Shown: positions 42,801-51,597 of the stretch, one piece after another | Position numbering within the stretch: the stretch's first letter is position 1 | Layout of the letters: every line of letters begins with the position of its first letter | Assembly (NCBI GenBank): GCA_039707465.1 | Contig: CM077647.1 | Span: 174,957,663-175,021,662, forward strand | Source: Rhabdophis nuchalis | Taxonomy: Eukaryota > Chordata > Lepidosauria > Squamata > Natricidae | Direction: 5' to 3' | Length of the DNA stretch: 64,000 nucleotides | Translations under genes and position numbers: made by a program | The notes under the pieces: model-generated | What the model was told of the DNA's origin: nothing | Databases searched by the model: none | The model's input: only the letters and a program-made list of their open reading frames with translations

Positions 42801-44197
42801 CATTGTTTGGTCTCATGTCTCTCATCTCATCTCAGCTGAAGGCTGCTATTGAAGCATCCTGGTCTTCCATAACACCTCAGCAGTGCCACAGGCTTATAGC
42901 TTCCATGCCACACTGCATTGAGGCAGTAATTGCTGCAAAAGGGGCCCAAACCAAGTACTGAGTACATATGCATGCTTATACTTTTCAGAGGTCCAATATT
43001 GTTCTATGTACAAGCTTTGTTTTATTGATTGCATGTAATATTCTAATTTTCTGACATTGTGTATTTGGGATCCTCATGAGCTGTACACCATAATCATCAC
43101 AATTATGACAAATCATGGCTTGAACTATCTTGCTTTGCATGTAATGAGTCTTAGCTCATATATTAGTTTCACCTTTTAAGTTGCATTACTGAAATAAATG
43201 AACTTTTGCACGATATTCTAATTTTTCAAGTTTTACTTGTAGAACCTAAGATGAATACAGGCACATTTATTCATTGCTGGCTGTATTTGAGGGCTAGATT
43301 CCAAGTACTAACTACAAGTGAGGCTGTTGAACAACTTCTTTAATGTACTATGATCTTGGCATGTCAGTGTGTATTAATTTCAAGTGGAAACTGAAGTTCA
43401 GGAACATTTTGGTGTGTTAGAATGTTGATTCTAGGCATATAGTGATCGAGGGATTTAGAATTCTGTTTCTTATCTGCTAACTACTCTGTTTCACTTTCTT
43501 ATGGAAAGTTATTTTCTCTCCCAGCACTTCCTTTATGTTTTTTTGATATCCGTTTTGTTTTGTATCAATAATTATTATCATCCTCATCCTCATCCTCCAG
43601 GTCCTTGGAAAGAACTCGATGTGTAGAAAAAAAGGCCAAATCCATCTGACTGTATGACCAACCATTTAAACAGTTGATGTCAGGCCTTGCACACCCCATA
43701 TAAGCACTTAGACTTATATACCGCTTCACAGTGCTTCCCAGCCCTCTCCAAGCGATTTGTAAAGTCAGCTTATTGCCCCCAACAGTAAGGCTCCTCATTT
43801 TACCCACCTTGGAGGGACGGAAGGCTGAGTCAAACTTGATCCTGGTGAAATTCAATGTGCCAATTTTTAGGCAGCCAGCAGTGATCAGAAGGAGCCTGCA
43901 GTAGTGCACTCTAACCACTCTGCCACCAAGGCTCAAGCAATTTTGGGGAAACTGATATAAAATTAGAAAAAAGAATCCTTACCTCGGTGTGTCATCAGAC
44001 TTTATACCAGGATGTTCATTAAAATTAATTTCATAAAGATTGTAATAGGTGAGGGACACTATCCCACCCATGACAAGGTCCCCAGGTAGGTACCACTCGT
44101 GTGGAACAGGGAAAGCATCACTCGCAGGGCAGCTCAGAGTCACTATTTTCTTCACCAGGAACATCTGGAGAAGCAATATCTTCACTCTTGAAAACAT
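35633..44197 (-). CDS. V2R: V2R-C: vomeronasal type-2 receptor, six exons, shifted start codon
   Basis: Exons in transcript order: 43983-44197, 40594-40885, 39303-40166, 37585-37812, 37021-37147, 35633-36531. All splice sites and phases are kept. The usual start ATG is ATA here (AAG ATA TTG), but an in-frame ATG six codons earlier, absent in the sister genes, gives [13 protein letters not shown] and an 874-aa protein. The Met in LLLQMF is an alternative. Over the body the protein is closest to V2R-A. Intron 1 is 3.1 kb and carries an LTR-like repeat, a retrocopy, a Tc1 element and a SINE. Function depends on the new leader working as a signal peptide. Confidence 0.88.
36829..36862. repeat. 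(CA)n/(GA)n microsatellite in intron 5 of V2R-C
   Basis: CA tract with one CAGA interruption, followed by GA repeats to about 36878. Confidence 0.92.
37021..37147 (-). CDS. V2R: V2R-C exon 5: cysteine-rich linker
   Basis: 127 bp; VPCLEG replaces VPCPEG (Pro to Leu) but all six cysteines remain. AG 37149-37148, GT 37020-37019. Confidence 0.94.
37585..37812 (-). CDS. V2R: V2R-C exon 4: distal ligand-binding domain
   Basis: 228 bp, ending WSPAFNQ. The donor reads GTGTCA instead of GTATCA, still a valid GT. The protein is almost the same as A. Confidence 0.94.
37813..39302. other. Intron 3 of V2R-C
   Basis: 1.5 kb AT-rich intron. It retains the stretch (about 37930-38100) that is deleted in V2R-A at about 4975; nothing else is recognised. 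Confidence 0.6.
39303..40166 (-). CDS. V2R: V2R-C exon 3: core of the Venus-flytrap domain
   Basis: 288 codons, very close to A; private changes include AQNGICSAF and [15 protein letters not shown] 40168-40167, GT 39302-39301. Confidence 0.95.
40594..40885 (-). CDS. V2R: V2R-C exon 2: N-terminal ligand-binding lobe
   Basis: 292 bp, [24 protein letters not shown]...FKIPQ. AG 40887-40886, GT 40593-40592. The segment [13 protein letters not shown] resembles B rather than A. Confidence 0.94.
41260..41885 (-). mobile_element. LTR-like interspersed repeat (unclassified), longer copy
   Basis: Orthologous to 19480-20000 with an extra block near 41460-41590. It carries the same AATAAA-type signal near 41340. 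Confidence 0.4.
41893..41965 (-). mobile_element. Short LINE/SINE 3'-end fragment
   Basis: TATACCCCGCCCTTCTCC and CCAGGGCG resemble the L2-type 3' end seen at 24310. It is inserted in C but not at the matching place in B (about 20005). Confidence 0.5.
42518..43239 (+). mobile_element. Tc1/mariner element, internally deleted, long inverted repeats, TA duplication
   Basis: 722 bp with inverted arms of roughly 200-250 bases that begin YAAGTRAAACTTGAAAAATT, flanked by TA on each side. The empty site survives in V2R-B at about 20586 (ATGTAGAATTTAAGAT against ATGTA...TAGAACCTAAGAT). The middle keeps a transposase tail. Confidence 0.92.
42800..42963 (+). pseudogene. Tc1-type transposase C-terminal remnant
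   Basis: It reads [19 protein letters not shown] then [13 protein letters not shown] and stop. This matches the last part of Tc1-family transposases (W..ITP......SMP....VI.AKG..TKY). The DDE catalytic part is gone. Confidence 0.75.
43703..43930 (-). mobile_element. tRNA-derived SINE in intron 1 of V2R-C
   Basis: Full-looking copy with A-box-like TGGCAGAGTGG on the minus strand, orthologous to 21083-21312. Confidence 0.82.
43983..44197 (-). CDS. V2R: V2R-C exon 1: altered leader
   Basis: From the upstream ATG at 44197 the exon has 71 codons plus 2 bases and ends at donor GT 43982-43981 (CCGAG/GTAAGG). The position homologous to the start Met of A, B and D is Ile. The rest ([18 protein letters not shown]) is normal. 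Confidence 0.85.
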
Positions 44198-44821
44198 CTC
44201 TCTCTTTCATCCTATTCTACAATAAAAGTTGTATTAGTCCAATAGCTAATCCAGTGATTAATTCAAGGTTTATATCTGAGAGTGCATCTCAATCAAAAAA
44301 TCCACCATTGGGTATTGGGAGATACACGAGAGTGCAAATTCGTATCTTGAATAGCATCAGGGCTTGGACAGTTACTCTGGCAGAAGAGAACAGAGGGAGG
44401 AAATCTGTACAATGTCTGACACACAGCCATTATTATCCATGTGCCAAGCTCCCTGGGGTTCAAGAAACATTGATTGGTGTTGAATTGAAATAAGCCTTCT
44501 GTGCAGTCTTTGATGCTTCTGCCTAGTGTAGAAAATATGATGATTTCTGTAGGAGATGATTACTTTGTTTTTGATGAGAGAATAACTGGCCAATTTTTAA
44601 ATGCTCATTTGCTAACAAAATGTACAGAGAGGAATTTGCAATACAGAATTGCTTCATTTTTGAAATGTATGTTATTTTTTTTTCCAATGAATAATAAATG
44701 CAGTTCACTTTCCTTTGCCTAACACTGAGATGCATTGAAATTTTGACATCCCCTCATTTTAAGAAATTTGGTGTGATTTCCTTTGAGATTCCCCTAGAGG
44801 GAGATGAAAGAAGAAGAAATT
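44198..44821. other. 5' flank of V2R-C
   Basis: Copy of the conserved upstream block of A and D; no gene assigned. Confidence 0.5.
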
Positions 44822-44985
44822 TTCTCCACTGTTGTTTTCAATAGCAAAAATCCTATTCCACATCCACCTGAATTCATGAAGCAGTTGGATAATCCCAATG
44901 CACCTATAGTCCTCTTTTGGAACCATGAAATAAAATGAAGAGAGTTTATTGGTCCGAAATTCCACTTTGTCTAATGAGCCATATA
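44822..44985 (-). pseudogene. Relic of V2R exon 3 start upstream of V2R-C
   Basis: [32 protein letters not shown] is readable (kept short here), then homology ends near NNSGENF. No splice acceptor or downstream exons remain. Confidence 0.85.
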
Positions 44986-45022
44986 TAGAATAGAATAGAA
45001 TAGAATAGAATAGAATAGAATA
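44986..45022. repeat. (AATAG)n microsatellite
   Basis: Seven to eight copies at the CR1 3' end. Confidence 0.92.
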
Positions 45023-45905
45023 GTTGGAAGGGACCTTGGACCAAACACCCATTGCTTCTTGTTCTACCCTCAGGTGCTTTGGAGAATAGTTTGACTCCCT
45101 CTTTGTAGCAGCCCCTGAGATATTGGAACACTGTTGTTATGTCTGCCCTAGCCTTCGTTTCATTAAATGAGAGATATCCAGTTTCACAGCTGTTCTTCAT
45201 ATGTTTTAGACCAGGGGTCCCCAACCCCCGGGCTGCGGACTGGTGCCAGTCCATGGCTTGATAGGAACTGGGCCGCAGGGACGGAGAGGAGGAGGAGGGG
45301 TCAGCCCCCTGGGCAGAGCACGCACCGGATTCGGGAGAGCGCAGGCGCGGCCATTCGCACCGTTGTGGGCCCTAGAGGGCTGAGTGAGCCGACTCCCCCC
45401 CGCGTGCACATGCGCAGCTGTTCACGCCGTTGGAGGCCCTAGAGGGCCGAGTGAGCCGACTCCCCCCCGCATGTGCATGTACCGCCTGTTCCCCCTCTCA
45501 CCCCGCCCCTTCTCTACACCAGCCGGTCCGCAGAGTTTTCTTTAAAATGAAACCGGTCCATGGTGCAAAAAAGGTTGGGGACCCCTGTTTTAGACCACAG
45601 TCCCCTAATCATCTTTCTTGCTCTTCTTTGCACTCTTTCTAGAGTCTCCCCATATTTTTTACATTGTGGTGACCAAAACTGAACGCAGTATTCCAAGTGT
45701 GGCCTTGCCAAGGCATTATAAAGTGGTATTAACACTTCACATGTTCTTGATTCTATCCTTCTGATTATGCAGCCTGGAACTGTGCTGGCTTTTTTGTCAA
45801 CTGCTGCACATGGCTGGCTCCTATTTAAATGGTTGTCCACTAGGACTCCAAGATCCATTTCAGAGATGTTGAGCAAAGTACCACTTATACTTTATCTGTG
45901 CAATT
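45023..45905 (-). mobile_element. CR1 LINE with internal deletion, hosting a hAT element
   Basis: The 3' end (GTTGGAAGGGACCTTGGA) jumps straight to the RSNG-coding part, so about 200 bases typical of CR1 are missing. The same deletion is seen at 58063, which dates it before the C/D duplication. Frames are broken. Confidence 0.88.
45212..45587. mobile_element. hAT non-autonomous element, 376 bp
   Basis: Terminal inverted repeats CAGGGGTCCCCAACC / GGTTGGGGACCCCTG and an exact 8-bp duplication TTTTAGAC (45204-45211, 45588-45595). The GC-rich interior contains two imperfect repeats of the stretch with GCCCTAGAGGGC...GAGCCGACTCCCCCC. No transposase is present. Confidence 0.93.
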
Positions 45906-46408
45906 GCTTTCCACAAATGTAGAAGCTTATATTTTTATGTGAGCTAAAAGACAGCCCAGGAGTATTTTGATGAGTCTTTTGATGAAATTTAATTCTCTTA
46001 TCCTGTTTTCATATGAAATATATCCAAGGAAGGATTTATCTTCCTGAAATTCTTCTAAACATTAAAATGAAAAGGAATTTCTTGGAATTATTTCAAACAC
46101 ATATGATGATATAAACTCAAATGATGATTTTTTTTTCATAGACGTAAATGGTTGAAATCTTCCGTCCAGTATGGAATGCCTATGAATACTTACTTCCTGT
46201 ATTTGGCATTATAGTTTGAAAATTATGGTGAGAGAGCTTAAGGCAAGTCGAAGATCTTCAAATTGTATAGGCCAAGTTGCAGCAAATTCATTTAAAGACA
46301 CGCTTTGAAATTCTTGCTGATTTTCTTTTCTCTGATAGCCATGCCAAGCCATGATGCCTTTTTGTTTATTTTTATTTTATTTATTAATTAATTTATTATT
46401 CATTTGTT
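45906..46408. other. Flank shared by C and D
   Basis: Matches 58966-59455 closely; no gene recognised. It may contain degraded V2R intron 2 sequence (segments near 46010 resemble 18480). Confidence 0.4.
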
Positions 46409-46409
46409 T

Positions 46410-47100
46410 GTCAAGCATGAATCAGATAACAGATATAAGCATAAACATGATTATGGATACATGAAGTGGATACAAATGCAAGGGAATATTTGTGCATGGA
46501 TGGTAGGCACTTTGGTGTGGTTATGCAAGACCCTTACAGACCTCTTGGGAATGGGGGTGAGGTCAACAATAGACAGTTTCAGGTTAAAGTTATGGGGTTT
46601 TGGGGAATAAACCAAAGAATCAGGGAGAGCATTCTAGGCATTGACCACTCTGTTGCTGAAGTCGTATTTTAGGCAATTGAGTTTGGAGTAGTTTACCATT
46701 AGTTTGTATCTATTGCATGCTCGTGTATTCTTGTGATTGAAGGTGAAATATTCAGTTGACAGGCAGGACATTGTAGCAGATAATTTTTATGTACTACGCT
46801 TAGGTCAGACCGAAGGTGGCATAGTTCTAAGTTGTCTAAGCCCAAAATTTCAAGCCTGGTGGTATAAGATATTCTATTGCGAGCGGAGGAGTGGAGGACT
46901 CTTGTCATGAAATATCTCTGGCCTTTCTCAATTGTATTAATGCAGTGCCGGTTCCAGACAGATGAGCTCTATTCCTTTGCAACATCAATTCTAGTAGTGA
47001 GACTGCTGCTGGCATCAGAGGAGCAAAGGGTGCAGGTTGCATCAAATTCTGCATTTGTTGTATAGTTGGAGTGCTGCAAAGTTGCACAAATTGCACACAC
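46410..47100 (-). mobile_element. Degraded Rex1/CR1-like LINE tail
   Basis: On the minus strand a frame-shifted protein reads INTIEKGQRYFMTRVL, YTTRLEILGLDNLELCHLRSDL, typical of the region after RT in CR1/Rex1-type LINEs. Many stops. Family assignment is tentative. Confidence 0.5.
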
Positions 47101-47234
47101 AGTGCAGGAGAGTCTCCACTGTTGTGTGGTCAGACACTGCTTCTGCGTGTAGGTCAGATATGATGCTGGTTGTTTCCACTGCTCCCCAGAAAATTTTTTG
47201 GAGTGGAAATCAATGTCAGGAAGAACACCCCCTT

Positions 47235-47236
<2 letters not shown>

Positions 47237-47265
<29 letters not shown>

Positions 47266-47281
47266 CGCACACACACACACA
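47237..47281. repeat. (CA)n microsatellite
   Basis: CA tract with single interruptions (CAAAC, CGCA). Confidence 0.92.
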
Positions 47282-47574
47282 ATCAAATTCAACTAACCTG
47301 ATTTATTATCTTTTTAAAAATGGAGATAAATGTAACAAGATTTACAAACTCAACCCATTTTTAATTTGAAACAAATCCAATGTTGATATCCCATTATGCA
47401 CTGTAGCATTTAATAGTATAAAAATGATGAACATGTCTCTGCAAACATTGAACATCATTTGAGCCAATATCTGAAATACCCTAACAGTGAATAAGATTAC
47501 AAGAAAAACAGTCAGCAGAATTGATCCTGCTCAATCCCTCAGTTCCAGAGGGGCTTCATTGGAGTGGGCTATAG

Positions 47575-47735
47575 TAGAAAGCAGGGGCTTTGTTCTTAGT
47601 TGTTTTCTTTTAAGAGTGACATGTTTTCATCGGTCTTGTTTTTTGGGTACATATATGTAAGCTGGTTTTTTTTTTTTAATGGAAGCTGCTTGTTCCCTAA
47701 TGTATTTCAGCGTATTGGTTTTCTGGCTAGAACCA
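47575..47735 (-). other. Relic of a V2R unit 3' flank
   Basis: The segment GTTTTCTTTTAAGAGTGACATG ... TGTTCCCTAATGTATTTCAG matches 2145-2270, 13165-13290 and 35095-35220. It lies downstream of the exon 6 relic at 48096, the order expected of a degraded fifth unit. Confidence 0.7.
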
Positions 47736-47827
47736 TGTTGCTTGTATCTTTACAATTTATATTGTTTTATATGTTTCCCAGTATAATTTGATCACTTATT
47801 AGTAAGCTATGACTATCACTAAGTGTT

Positions 47828-47997
47828 ACAATAATACAATAGCAGAGTTGGAAGGGACCTTGTAGGTCTTCTAGTCCAACCCCCTGCATGGGCAGGAACA
47901 TTATACCATTTCAGACAAATGGCTGTCTAACATCTTTTTAAAGACTTCCAGGGTTGGGGCATTCACAACTGCTGGAGGCAAGCTGTTCCAGAGGTTG
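47828..47997 (-). mobile_element. CR1 3' end fragment
   Basis: 170 bp nearly identical to 26885-27055, with the ATACAATA tail at 47829; 5'-truncated. Confidence 0.9.
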
Positions 47998-48095
47998 TTG
48001 TATCTTATGATGGATGTATTTTATTTTATTTTTCTTTATGTACACTGAGAGCATATGTACCAAAGGCAAATTCCTTGTGTGTCCAATCACACCAC

Positions 48096-48276
48096 TGGAG
48101 GCCAAGATGGAGAAGACCTCCACAGCTACCATTGCTTTTCCTTTTGTGCTCAGATAGGCTGGAAAGAAGGAGATCCAAACACTGCAAAAGGCCAACATGC
48201 TGAAGGTGATGAACTTGGCTTTGTTAAAGCTGTCAGGTAATTTACGAGCAAGGAAAGCCACAATGAAGCTGGCAAA
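48096..48276 (-). pseudogene. V2R exon 6 fragment (helices 5-7 region)
   Basis: An open segment encoding [20 protein letters not shown]...VEVFSILAS, about 60 codons of the 7TM exon, without either end. Direct repeats of a CTTGTGTGTCCAATCACACC-type sequence lie on both sides (48073-48097, 48279-48298 and 48298-48323). Confidence 0.9.
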
Positions 48277-48329
48277 TGCCTTCTGTGTCCAATCACACTT
48301 GTGTGTCCAATCACACCACTGTGGTGTGA

Positions 48330-48440
48330 TTGCAAATGGCTCCTCTCAGTCACTGCTTTGGATACCGTTGCTCAGTTGGTCCTCTGTGCTACTCTCACTT
48401 CTAGACTACTATGCTGCTCTTAGTCTTCTTCGTGTGTTTC
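48330..48440. repeat. Unclassified repeat, copy 1
   Basis: TCTCAGTCACTGCT ... GTTGATCCTCT-like DNA matching part of 49600-49745. Confidence 0.45.
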
Positions 48441-48639
48441 GTTAAGCAGCTCAGAGACAGAGAAAGTGATTGGGTGGCATTCTCTTAAATGAATAAATTG
48501 GTAAACATTCTCTTAAACAAATAAATGCCAAGCCCTCCAACGTGTTATATTTTTCTGGTTGTAAGAAGCACCTGATTATAAGACGCAGCTAAATTTAGAA
48601 GAGGAAAACAACAAAAAAAGTTTTTGATCTCCCACTTGC

Positions 48640-48721
48640 TGCAGTTTGTCTCCCAATTGATATCAGAGTAGTTAAAGTCTCCCATTACCACTGTGATATG
48701 TTCTACATACATTTATTAATT
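48640..48721 (-). mobile_element. CR1-like endonuclease relic, left part
   Basis: Matches 34655-34735; continues at about 49352, the gap being a CR1 insertion. Confidence 0.6.
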
Positions 48722-49351
48722 GATAATTCTGGTCACCATACCTTCAGAAGGATATTATGGAAATGGAAAAGGTGCAGAAGAGGGCAACCAGAATGATTAG
48801 GGGGCTGGAACACTTTCCTTACCATCTGAGGCTGCAATGGCTGGGCCTCTTCACTCTAGAACGACGGCACCTGAGAGGTGACCTGATTGAAGTCTATAAA
48901 ATCATGCACGGTGTGGACAAAGTAGAAAAGGAAAAACTGTTTTCCCTATTGCACAACACTACAACTAGGGGGCACTCCATGAAACTTTTGGAAGCTAGAC
49001 CTCAAATAAATAAGAGGAAGTACTTTTTCACCTAGAGGATCACTGGTCTATGGAACTCCCTGCCAGAAGAAGTGGTGACAGCTGTCAGCCTCGACACCTT
49101 TAAGAAAGGATTAGACGAGTTCATGGAGAACAAGGGTATCAATGGCTATCATTATGGATGTCTAAGGACACCCTCCGGGTTGGAGAGATAGGCAGATATC
49201 TCTCAATGCCATTTGCAGGGAATCATAAGCAGGTGAAGACATCTGCTTGGGAAGACCCTGAAGCAAATGGGGAGCCACTGTGTGAGACAGAATGCTGGAC
49301 TAGATGGGCTGTGGCCTGTTCCAGCAAGTCTATTCTTATGTTCTTATGATT
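48722..49351 (+). mobile_element. CR1 LINE 3' end, plus strand
   Basis: The coding tail reads MEMEKVQKRATRMIRGLEHF, LRLQWLGLFTLERRHLRGDL, then one stop at 49033-49035 inside KRKYFFT*RITGLWNSLPEE. The 3' end has the CR1-type terminal octamer repeat TTCTTATG (twice, 49332-49347). It split the older relic around it. It is a different CR1 subfamily from the other copies here. Confidence 0.9.
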
Positions 49352-49505
49352 AGCAAAGAGTTCATCTATTTCTTCTGCTTGTTTGGATGCCCTGTAGTAT
49401 ATGCCTATATCAATGTCATTTTCCCATTTTATATTGATCCGTATGCATTCTAGGAGGTTGTCATCCTGGGTTTTATGTATTTCTATAGAGATGTAGTAAT
49501 TATAT
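49352..49505 (-). mobile_element. CR1-like endonuclease relic, right part, unit D boundary
   Basis: Continues the relic with DIGIYYRASKQAEEIDELF and LLECIRINIKWEN readable on the minus strand. The (GTAT)n tract seen in other units is reduced to a few AT-rich bases. Confidence 0.7.
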
Positions 49506-49509
49506 ATAT

Positions 49510-49990
49510 TTGCTGATCCACTGTGCTGCTCTAAGTGGCTGCTGTGGACACTGCCGCTTAGTTGGACTTCTGCACTGCTCTCAGCCACTGCTGTTCAACC
49601 CTGCTCTTCTCAGCTGCTGCTGGTATGCCATGGTCTTCTCAGTCACTGCTGTAGGTACCGCTGCTCAGTTGATCCTCTATGCTACTCTCAGCCACTGCTA
49701 GATCACCACTCTGCTCTTACTCTTCTTGGTGTGCTTCACTCTTCTGCTATGCTACTCTGCACAGCAGCTGTCAAATCTGCTGGTCTACCATCATCTAGGT
49801 CCATTTCACTACTGCTCAGTGGCCTGAATTTGGACTGCACAGGTTCCACTCAGGTGTCAGGCTGGGTCACTGGGATGCCTGTCAGCTTGGCTACCTCTCA
49901 GCTGTGCCACCTCTCAATTTGGTCACTTCTCATCTGGGCTCCCTCATACGTCTTTGTTCAAGAGGTGCAAGTTCTTTTTTTACAACCTCC
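49510..49990. repeat. Unclassified repeat, copy 2
   Basis: Loosely repetitive CTGCT-rich DNA (CAGCCACTGCT, GCTGCTC motifs recur) inserted within the unit's 3' flank, replacing the GTAT tract region. Open in several frames but no recognised protein. Confidence 0.4.
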
Positions 49991-49994
49991 TGTC

Positions 49995-50370
49995 ACTAAT
50001 CTTGATGTAACTCTCTTGATATAGTTTGCAAGCAGAGAGAGGTATACATTTTTTCTATGATTTGAGCTGAATTTCAGCAGATATTTTTTTAAAGTGCCAC
50101 ACTTCTTATTGTAAACTAATTCAAATCACTCTTTGGTATGATCATTGGTCAACATACACTTTGAATAAAACATGAGACAGAAAGAAAAATGCATTTCTTT
50201 TCATTTCACTACATTTCCCATATTACTCATATCTGATAACAGGTTGCTTGGGAAATAGATGTATTGGTAGAGTGAAACACATATAAGATCCATATAACTT
50301 TCCTACAAAAGAAGTCTTTCTCTTCCTTTTTTCCAACTCTTTTGCTCAACCAGAAAGATCACATGGGGCA
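49995..50370. other. 3' flank of V2R-D
   Basis: Matches 2315-2687; no gene seen. Confidence 0.6.
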
Positions 50371-51269
50371 CTAATTCCTCTTTGTGAGTTGCTCTCTGTG
50401 GTTAAGGTCAGGCCGGAAAACTATGATGTAGCACTTTGGCAAGAATATGCATCCCAGTAATGCAGCACTGGAAGACAAGATGGAGAAGACCTCCACAGCT
50501 ACCATGGCTTTTCCTTTTGTGCTCAGATAGGCTGGAAAGAAGGAGATCCATACACTGCAAAAGGCCAGCATGCTGAAGGTGATGAACTTCGCTTCGTTAA
50601 AGCTGTCAGGTAATTTACGGGCAAGGAAAGCCACAATGAAGCTGGCAATAGCCAAGATACCCATGTAGCCCAAGACACAGTAGAAGAAGAATGCTGACCC
50701 CTCATTGCATTGTAAAATCATTTCTTGGGGCACTGAGTGCATGTCCAACTCAGGGAATGGGGGAGATGTTGACAACCAAATTATACAGATACATAATTGT
50801 AACAGAGAGCATGAGAGGACAATAGAAAAGGCTAATCTTTTCCCCACCCATTTCCTCATCTGAGATCCAGGTTTAGTGGCCATGAAAGCCACAACTACAG
50901 TGATAGTTTTGGCCAGTACGCTAGAAATGGCCACTGAGAAGGTGATGCCAAAAGTTGGTTGTCGGAGAAGGCAGGTCACTTTGCCAGGTTGGCTGAGGAA
51001 GAGCAAAGAGGAGAGAAAACAGAAAAGAAGAGAGAGAAGGAGGGTGTAGGTGAGGGACCTGTTATTGGCTTTGACAATGGGAGTATTCCTATACTTAATA
51101 AAAGTTCCAAGTACCCAAGAGGTGAAGAAGAAGAAACAAAGAGCTGCTGAGGATAAACCAATTCCTAAACTTTCTTCAAAAGTTAGAAAGACCAGAAGTT
51201 TCAGGTTACAGCCGTTCTTTTCTTTATTTGGATATTGATCTTCTGAACAATCAAAGCAATTTTTCATAT
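50371..51269 (-). CDS. V2R: V2R-D exon 6: 7TM domain
   Basis: Acceptor AG 51271-51270; open to the stop at 50371. Divergence from A-C is spread along its length, not confined to the first residues. Confidence 0.95.
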
Positions 51270-51558
51270 CTGGAAGAAAAGTAAAACAGTTTTACATCTA
51301 CAAGATGATATCCTGGCATTTCTGGTATTATTTAGAAGAAGGAGTCTGTGTGGACCATGGCAAAACTGTGTTGTACAGTACAGCAGTACAATAGAAGCCA
51401 TTTGAAGGCACAACAGGATGTATTGTAATAGAATACAGGGCCCAAAGGATGTTAAGGATGTCTTACCCCCTTAATTTTTGTTTCCAGAGATAAAGTCGGC
51501 TGTTTAGCAGATTTGGTGGAAATTGTTCAAGGCATTCTAGACATTTACTTGAACATAA

Positions 51559-51597
<39 letters not shown>

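Larger units (their letters stand above)
42074..43702 (-). pseudogene. Processed retrocopy (second copy), split by a Tc1 element
   Basis: Same retrocopy as at 20122-21082, in the same place, with flanking AGCACCTAGAC (42063-42073) and AGCACTTAGAC (43703-43713). The short acidic frame ends early (DEDEDDNNY then stop). The 3' UTR-like part is interrupted at 42518-43239. Confidence 0.72.

Noticed and set aside
45167..45642. ORFs across the hAT element in C (and 58179-58688 in D)
   Set aside because: Products of a GC-rich non-autonomous transposon; the two copies differ by frameshifts.
47506..47560. Possible V2R exon 5 relic (CAGCAGAATTGATCCTGCTCAATC)
   Set aside because: Similarity covers only about 25 bases, too little to call as a feature; mentioned only as a possible part of the collapsed unit.
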